From the NCBI GenBank assembly GCA_012934845.2, contig WNNJ02001165.1, positions 1 through 64,000 on the forward strand: 64,000 nt of DNA, in the 5' to 3' direction. The notes under the pieces are model-generated. The model was not told the DNA's origin. It searched no databases and saw only the letters and a program-made list of their open reading frames with translations. Below are positions 57,121 to 64,000 of the stretch, piece by piece (position 1 is the stretch's first letter; each line of letters starts with the position of its first letter). The translations under genes and the position numbers were made by a program. The stretch comes from Pomphorhynchus laevis (Eukaryota > Acanthocephala > Palaeacanthocephala > Echinorhynchida > Pomphorhynchidae).

Positions 57121-59640
57121 AGCATATTCGCCCAATAAAGATTCATCCATCATTTATATTTTGACCTTTCCTCCATATAATGTTTTAATGGACGCCATTG
57201 TAACTCAATTCGCTGAGTATGGCATCCTAGAAATTTAGAATAGTATGTACACATGTTAATGAATCGTTGGTACCTGAAATTTGATCCACAATATTTTGCA
57301 AATGGTTAACCGTCAAGTTATTGTAACCTTTCTAGCAATCGCTGTAAAAAAATTATCAAAAAAATCGACTTTTTATGATTAATTGGATTGGTGTCAGCAT
57401 CGCGGCGATTATTCATGCATATCTCTAGCCTTTAATAATAAATAAGAAAGATAGAAACATAATTATCTACCTGAGATCGTTCACCTGGATTATCAAGCCA
57501 TTTCCACCGATAAGCGATTTATATTTCTTTGTGAGAACTATTTCTAACATGACCACGCGGCAGTAATTTTGCCAATTGGCGATCGTAGCAGAGGATAACG
57601 TCGTTTCATCAGCAGACAGACGGTACTCATTTTGGGTTGTATTCACATCAAAAACATTCGCGAAACATTATGTAGGCTAAATATGACAATAAAATTCTTT
57701 AATTCAATAAAGTTCAACCAAAACAGCTTTGCGCAATTTAATACGACAATTTTCAAACCAAGTGCCCTTGAGTGCCGAAATAAAATGCCGGCTTTCTTTA
57801 TTTCTATTTCAAAATTCAAAGTGTTTTCGAAACTTAATCTTGAGTCTGCCTACTATTAGTGTCTTATGAAATTTGAGAATACGTATCATTCTAAGTTGCT
57901 AATGGCAGCTTGGAATGATTTCTTGCATTGATTTCTCAATGCAAGAGGATTCCATTTGGCTTGACAAACTCAGTTGCGTTGTTCCATCGAGTAATGACCG
58001 AAATAATTAAACAGAGCAATCTGGATAATACGCATGTTTATATCGATGATGTTGAGTGCGCTGATACTACTTTGGACGAACATGATTGCAACTTGAAGGC
58101 TTTTCAATCTACCACGGAGAAATACGAAATGAAGCTAAATGTGCATATAAAAAAGATTTATTGTTACTTGGCAAATGCATGCTGGCGCACGCTTACATGA
58201 CCACGAAGAAAAAAAACAAGTCTAAATCATGTGTCGAGAAGGTGGTAACGGAGGAGGTATTTGAACGTGATAAAGGAGGGAGTGCGGCGGACGTCGAGAG
58301 GGAGCTGATTCCAAGCGAGGGGAGCGGCGACGAGAAAGGATCAGAGACCGTAGTTGTTAGAGTAAATGGGAACTTCGAGTAAGAGGGAATGATGGGAACG
58401 CAGCGATAGAGAGAGGTGGGACGAGTGGTCATCTAAGAAAGGGAGGTTTATGAACGATGGGGAGTGTTGTATTTTATGCAACACTCCCCATCTTATATAC
58501 CATTTTTAGATGTTAAATAAAACTACTTTGGTTTCAGTTTAAACACTACAATTTATTTAACATTGTATGTATATTAGATCTCAAACTTTTTAGTTTTGTG
58601 TAATTTAAAAATTCCTGAAGATATAACGGCCTCAAAGAGATTATTAAGATTCTTCTCATATTATAGCAAATGGATAAAAAAATTTTCATCAAAGATTTCT
58701 CCGCTGACGAAGCAGAATTTGCGCTTCCCGCTGACAAGATACAAGATTGATACAATAGAAGCAATCAAGAAAGACATCATCGACGCGTGTATCTGTACGA
58801 TTGATGACAATTGTCCTTTTTCGGTTGAAACGGACGCTTCCGAAAACGCCATCGGAGCAACATTATTTCAGAACAACCAACCAGTGGCGTTCTTCTCACG
58901 TACACTGAATATCCATGAAAAGCGACACCATGTCATCGAAAAGGAAGCATACGCTATAATTGAGGCTCTTCGAAACTGGAGGCATTTCCTCCTTCCTCGA
59001 CCATTCACCCTTCTTACGGATCAGAAATCTGTCGCATTTATGCTTGATAATAAACGATACGGGAAGATAAAGAACGATAAAATCGCGCGATGGAAGATGG
59101 AGTTATCGATTTTTCCGCATAAAGTGCATTACAGACGTGGATCCGAAAATATTTCAGCCGATGTTATGTCAAGAGACGTAAATGGAGCGATGAACAACTT
59201 TAGCAATCTCAAAGAAATCCACACGAAATTATCGCACCCCGGAGTTACCCGGATGCTGCATTTAATTCGTACTCACAATCTGCCGTTTTCTGTTGAGGAT
59301 GTTCGCGCAACAATTTCTCAATGTAAAACGTGTTGCCTAATCAAGCCCAGATTCTTCAAGCCATATTACGATCAGCATATAATAAAGGCGAGTTTGCCTT
59401 TGGAAAAGATATCCATTGATTTCCAAGGGCCACTGCCAAAATCAACACGTGACTTCACTTATCTCTTCACGGGAATCGATGAGTTTAGTCGTTATCCATT
59501 CGCGTTTGCGGTGAAAGACACTTCGACTGAGACATCCATCGAATGTATTCGCAAAATAATCGCGTTCTGCGGATGTCCTCGATATATTCACTCTGATAGA
59601 GGAACTGCTTTCCAATCAAAAGATTTCAAGACTTCTTGAA
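57121..59640 (+). mobile_element. Ty3/gypsy fossil 3, pol
   Basis: Plus strand: RT pieces from about 57180 (a weak start), 57632-58200, then, after an unrelated insertion (58197-58595), a 347-codon open piece with the end of RT, RNase H (V-E-T-D-A-S-E region and the R-R-G-S-E-N-I-S-A-D region) and integrase (zinc-binding H-C-C region and the first part of the core). Family: Ty3/gypsy. No gag, protease or LTR was recognised. It is broken in several places, cut short in integrase, and carries a LINE-B insertion at its 3' edge, so it is older than that LINE-B insertion. Confidence 0.85.
58197..58595 (+). other. Purine-rich insert with small ORF and strong hairpin
   Basis: This segment interrupts gypsy RT. 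ATG at 58197 opens 62 codons (MTTKKKNKSKSCVEKVVTEE, acidic/basic, low complexity) to the stop at 58380. The stretch 58200-58470 is purine-rich and GC-richer than its surroundings. At 58459-58489 an 11-bp-arm hairpin (ggggagtgttg / caacactcccc) occurs. It may be the 5' part of an unseen element; its class is unknown. Confidence 0.5.
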
Positions 59641-59647
59641 ATCTTGA

Positions 59648-59768
59648 AATACAAATCCAATCCCATTTTAACAATTTATCTGCTTGATTTTCTCATTTTT
59701 GTTTGTGGACTTGTAAGCGTACAGCTTGTAAGCATTTGCCACATTAAATAAATTTGTATTATTATCAT
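59648..59768 (+). mobile_element. LINE-B 3' end, 5'-truncated insertion
   Basis: About 120 bp matching the complement of 51583-51700 at roughly 90 percent: the word caatttatctgcttga, then gtggacttgtaagcgt and aaataaatttgtattattatc. It contains the last ORF2 codons and 3' UTR and sits right at the cut end of the gypsy integrase frame. Confidence 0.88.
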
Positions 59769-59936
59769 AGTTTTGACCGATTAACATGCTGTATTTTTCA
59801 TATTTAATCAGCATTCCAAAAATCAGCTCAACTAAGAAAAATTATTACGATGTAAATTTGAGTTAACAAACTTCTCATACTTTATAAATGTCGATACTTT
59901 ATATTTTTATCGATATATTATTTTTTAAATACTTTC

Positions 59937-60840
59937 CAGAAGGAAAATAAGGATTGCTCGCATAGAGGCATGCCTGCATTACCCGCCTTAAGGGATTAAG
60001 GCAAACAACGCTGGCCTTGTCCCTACTCAGTTGGATTCTGTAAATATAACTTTAATACTTATAATGAGTCTGTCTGAGGGAATCAGATATTGGAGAGGTA
60101 TAGCATTTTGTCCAGGACCTTAGTTTTGTTGGAGTTATTGAAAATGCGATTTTTATAGTTAGTCGGTAAAATCCGGTTGCTTGTTAAGAAAGGTATGAGT
60201 TGGATCCGGTCAGACTTACACTATTTGTAAATGGAAAGAGGCCGATAGCCGCCAGGAAGCGGATCACTCTGATGAGCTAAAAGTGGTATCTCCTCCGCAG
60301 CAAGGTGCCTTCTTCTAACCACCAACGAAGTAAGTTGTGCGAGGTAGACAATTTTCGTCTCAACTGTTCAATACAAAAGGATTTAAGCAACCGCATTTCA
60401 AGAAACAGTAGTATGCCGGGGAAATAATTTGTAGATGTGCAATGAAAGGGAGGGTAGGGGTAGGTGGTGTATGAATAAAATATTCAATCCTTGCGCTGGG
60501 AAGTTCGATTTTTAATCAAATGACCATTTCAGTTGAAATTAAAAAGTATCATATTGCAGCCACAACCGACTATTGAATTCAGGAGGTCGCGATTTCTATG
60601 GATCTCCCATTGTGGAATTTAGATATTGGCTAAACTGATTCGTTTATCGACTTTTGCAAAGTGTCACAGCTTAACAAGACAGGGCAGAGCAAAATAAGTT
60701 TAGTTAAATGGGTGACCTTAATGAGCATTTAACTAGGGTTGCAAGACCTTGAGTTGAAGAAGAGTGAGGTTGGATTATGTATGGAGTATAGGAGGTATGA
60801 ATGTGTTGTGCAGAAATCTGTAATGTTCTGATGGTGCGTC
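59937..60840 (-). mobile_element. LINE-A copy 6, endonuclease and linker part
   Basis: Minus strand matches the region 32770-33660 of LINE-A copy 4 in order (for example the ccagaag...ccttaagg block and tgtagatgtgcaatgaaagg). Frames are broken throughout; both ORF2 ends are missing. Confidence 0.75.
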
Positions 60841-61559
60841 CCGTTACGTTTGCCTACAAGCTCGATAATAAACATGCCCACTAGTTTTGTGTGACGGCTA
60901 GGACGATGTCCCCTGTGTTACTGCTACCAGCTGTGGGAATATATATCCCACTAGCTTCATGAATATTGTGAGTACTTGTGGGAAAGATATCTCTGACGCT
61001 TGGTCATCTGTAAGCTTGATTTTGTCGTTTTATCGTTGTTGGTTTACTAATATCGGAAGACGAAACTGATCTGTTGGCTGAAATCGTAGTTATGGGAGTG
61101 TTAGATTGCTGAGGAGATTGAAAATCGAGGCTATGTTCTTTCTCGAATTCTTTCGTTTTTCTGTGTTTATGGTATTATATTAGTAACAGTACGTCGTCTT
61201 TAAATATATATGGATATTGTCGCTTGTGGGATTCTGCTTGAGTGTACAATGATGCCTTTGATTCTATAAGAAAATACCTACCCGATAAGCTAAAAAATAC
61301 GTGCATTTATTAAGTATGCAGAGTTGTCCAGCTCTATCGAGAGTGTTGTTTGCGAAATCCACCGTTAATGTTATCGATTTTATATGGTGAGAAAGCGTAA
61401 GTTCTCGAGAGTGAGCATTCTCTTAAGTTCTAGAATATTCTCTTTTCTTAAGTCAGTTTTGGTGTTCTGTATTTTCATTAATGCTGTAAGTGACCTGTAT
61501 TTGATCGTGCTATAATCGGACAGCTTGTCGTTTAAGAATTTTATATGTAAAATCTTATG
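60841..61559. other. Unassigned DNA upstream of LINE-A copy 7
   Basis: No protein-like frame recognised. Could be outer 5' region of copy 7 or unrelated flank. Confidence 0.4.
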
Positions 61560-62200
61560 ATGAAATTGAATTCTGCAAACTCCGACGAACTTTTACGCCG
61601 AGGTAGATAATTTTATTATGCTAGAGCTTGATAAATAATTGCTACATATAATTAAAGTAATCATCAAGTTCCAATAATGTACGAATTTTGATTTCAACTA
61701 ATCCATTAAGTTCTCTTACCGTGGAAGATTGTGAGGTGTTCTAATGCTTTAACATTGCTACTCGATGTATATTTCCGCTAAAACATTGTTGCTAGAAGTA
61801 CATTATCTTTTTTACTTTAATTCTCGCCTGAATAAGTGATCATTTTGAAACTTAGACATGAATATCATTTTCTATGTATTCGATATCAATTTCTGCCGAG
61901 ATATTGATAATTTTATTAGGGTAGAGCTTGATAAACGGCCGAAGCATCTGATTAAAGTAATCATAAAGTCTCAATAATGTACGAATTTTAATATCAACTA
62001 ATTCATTTAGTTCTCTTACCGGGAAGGTTGCGATGTTTTCTAATGCTTAAACGTTGCTACTCAAGGTACATTGCGCCAGGACTTGTGAGGTATTCTATTG
62101 TTTGGACATTGCTACTATAAGTACATTGCAAAGTACATTGTCACCTCTTTTTGCCTGAATTTTTACTTTAAAAAGTTGTATTTTTGAAGCTCAACCGTGC
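61560..62200 (+). repeat. ~300-bp tandem repeat, two units, 5' of LINE-A copy 7
   Basis: The words tagagcttgataaa (61622 and 61922), aatgtacgaattttga/aatgtacgaattttaa and agttctcttaccg recur 300 bp apart, with divergence of roughly 15-20 percent. It lies about 400 bp upstream of LINE-A ORF1, so it could be part of its 5' UTR. Confidence 0.75.
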
Positions 62201-62410
62201 ATACACTTTTCCATAGTTTTCGGTATAACTTTAATTATGTATAAAAAGTTAATTTTATTGGATATGAATATATCTGCATATATTTGGTAAGGAATGTAAA
62301 TGTAAGTGATGTTATTGCAGGCATGTTTAGTACACAGATTTGCTTAGGAACCGAATTATGTGCGATAGGCTATAACGTTTTTCTAAAAATTAAAAACTTA
62401 ATGCTAAAAT

Positions 62411-64000
62411 GTGCATTTTTCAATTGACATTTTTAAAAGAATAATTTTCAAAAAAATGTGTAGTGTACAAGTAATTTCGGAGCTATCAAACGATAGTCAA
62501 TTTCAAGCAAATTCTAACAGAATTCCAACCGAAAAAGAGGTTTGTACTGGATGCTCTTCTACTCAAAGTCATAGCGATAAGGTCAGTAATGTTTTGTTAT
62601 CTTAGGCGATGGGGAGGTGCTTCCCCCATCCCGAAAAAGAGGAACTTGATTTTAATTAAAGTAACAAGACCTATAGAAAGGGATCAACTATACAATAAAT
62701 TTCTGAGAAATTTCTCGCTTCTATATAAGAACAGGATTTTATTTAATTCTGTAAAGATACACCCATCCGAGGTGAAAATTTCTTTTGTAACATCTGATCT
62801 CGCAATGAAATACGCGGAATATTTTTCCGAGAATCTTACAGAATTCGGTGAACTTACCATAAAGCCTATCTTGGCTTCGATCAAAGTTACCAATCTACCA
62901 TGTTCAATGGATGAAGATGACAAGCAATCGTTTATGGCAACATTCAAAGTTTCCAGTCTGAGAACAATCGTGGGTAGGGACGGGAACCCTATCCCGGTTG
63001 GCTTTTGTAGTGCGCCAGTGGAGTTAGCTGAAACTCTATCAAAATCATCATCCAACCTGTTTATAGGGTTCAACATTCGGTTCTCAATAACCGAAATAGA
63101 CGAATTAACCTACCCCCACTGCAGCCGATGCCACAAATGGGGTCACTGGGCTTCCAGCTGCAGTGGGATCCCTACATGTGGTATCTGCGGATCAGCCTCT
63201 TGTCTATCTCTGTCGTCGAATGACCGTTGCTCGCCCCCCCCATTCATGTTCAAACTGCGGGGGGAGCCATCCTGCATGGCGTAGGAGCTGCAGTAAGTTC
63301 AAGGCGTACAGAAGCCTTTTTATTTGTCCAGTTAAACCTACAACTTCCTTCTCTTGTGTGGCCGCACCGCGCATGGATGACTCAGAGATATCTCGGTTGA
63401 TGGATATAAAGATAGCAGAGTCGCATAGAAGGTTGGAAAACTTTATACCAATGGCCGTGGGTGCTATCAACACGAATCCCACGATTCCAGTGGCATCTGT
63501 TCTTCCAGAGTCAAAAAAGAGAGGGGCTTCGGCCCATGCCGTCCCCCGATCAAGATCGGGAAGCTTATTCGACGTATGACTAAGGGAAATGATGATATTG
63601 CCCAGGGGCAAGTACCTTCCCTGGAGGGGGCTAGTGGTGGGAAGGGTAACCTTCCTGCACCTAGCTCTGTCTAGGTAGGCAATCCCCCATCCAACTAATC
63701 CATCACAATGCAGAGTACTCGTGAGCCGTTTTCACTGAATATCCTTCAGTGGATCTCGGGAGGTGCTTCCGCCCTTAGACTTCTATCTGGTAAGATGCAG
63801 ATGTTATAGTCCTTCAGGAGACGCGGTCTATCCGTCTCCCCCAGGACATTACTCGATTTATCCCAAAGCATATTTGTTCCCACTATACTGCGTACATAAC
63901 CCCACCTCACTCCTCTTCATCTCAAGGACTCTTGACCTTAGTTAAGTGCTCCTTAAGGTCCTCTCTCCTATTAAACTACTCATGTCCAGCCCTTTCTTGT
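62411..64000 (+). mobile_element. LINE-A copy 7, runs off the window end
   Basis: 5' region and ORF1 (62589-63579) followed by the ORF2 start at 63708 (MQSTREPFSLNILQW), with the endonuclease text continuing to the window end (sccctagga-type block equal to 33600-33480 of copy 4). ORF2 breaks at once by a 2-bp loss near 63795. A short frame 62411-62605 (MHFSIDIFKRI) may be the ORF1 leader. Confidence 0.88.
62589..63579 (+). pseudogene. LINE-A ORF1, copy 7
   Basis: The 231-codon frame contains RNLILIKVTRPIERD, LASIKVTNLPCSMDEDDKQS and the first knuckles (PHCSRCHKWGHWASSC, PTCGICGSASC). After a frameshift around 63180-63240, a second frame gives SCSNCGGSHPAWRRSC, a helix-rich SRLMDIKIAESHRRLENF and a basic tail (VLPESKKRGASAHAV). 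Domain order equals copy 4 (33802-35004), with about half the residues alike, so the two copies are from diverged subfamilies. Confidence 0.85.

Noticed and set aside
58459-58489. 11-bp hairpin as a bacterial-type terminator
   Set aside because: The setting is eukaryotic retroelement DNA and no T-run follows.

Overview
The window looks like repeat-rich, AT-rich nuclear DNA of an invertebrate animal. Almost every coding signal belongs to a retroelement. The one convincing host gene is a two-exon ninjurin-family gene at 38.7-39.4 kb with a 49-bp intron. I see no operons, bacterial genes or CRISPR array. The phylum cannot be fixed from this sequence.

Layout. 0-4.4 kb: a perfect 203-bp palindrome, Penelope-like reverse transcriptase (RT) scraps, a ~288-bp tandem repeat and a faint coding remnant. 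4.4-13.1 kb: three copies of one non-LTR retrotransposon, here called LINE-A (zinc-knuckle ORF1 plus endonuclease/RT ORF2), two of them met by a short dispersed repeat with a 27-bp palindrome. 13.4-20.4 kb: two Ty3/gypsy fossils and a ~360-bp satellite-like repeat. 20.4-27.4 kb: AT-rich sequence, a 171-bp tandem array ending in an inverted copy, and a foldback element. 27.4-29.5 kb: head-to-tail partial Penelope-like copies separated by a conserved structured-RNA-like motif. 31.2-35.0 kb: the best-preserved LINE-A. 36.4-37.4 kb: LINE-A and LINE-B scraps. 39.7-42.3 kb: two families of hammerhead-ribozyme repeats. 42.9-51.3 kb: LINE-B and LINE-C pieces, a MITE-like foldback and a 432-bp tandem duplication. 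51.6-56.3 kb: a nearly whole LINE-B (CR1/L2 group) with an uninterrupted 967-codon ORF2 and a minisatellite at its 5' side. 57.1-59.8 kb: a gypsy pol fossil with two later insertions. 59.9-64 kb: more LINE-A, running off the window.

The most interesting system is at 40.76-41.80 kb. It is a 443-bp tandem repeat (2.36 units) whose minus strand carries a type I hammerhead ribozyme (CUGAUGA and GAAAC core, 5-bp stem II, GUC cleavage triplet) and, 5' of it, a tRNA-like pol III promoter. One end of the array lies exactly at the predicted self-cleavage site. This is the layout of an animal retrozyme or a schistosome Sm-alpha-like element: an autonomously transcribed, self-cleaving, probably circular RNA copied by another element's machinery. 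A second repeat family beside it (39.7-40.3 and 41.9-42.3 kb) has a different hammerhead-like core. The LINE-B, LINE-A and Penelope-like elements nearby are possible sources of reverse transcriptase; that link is inference.
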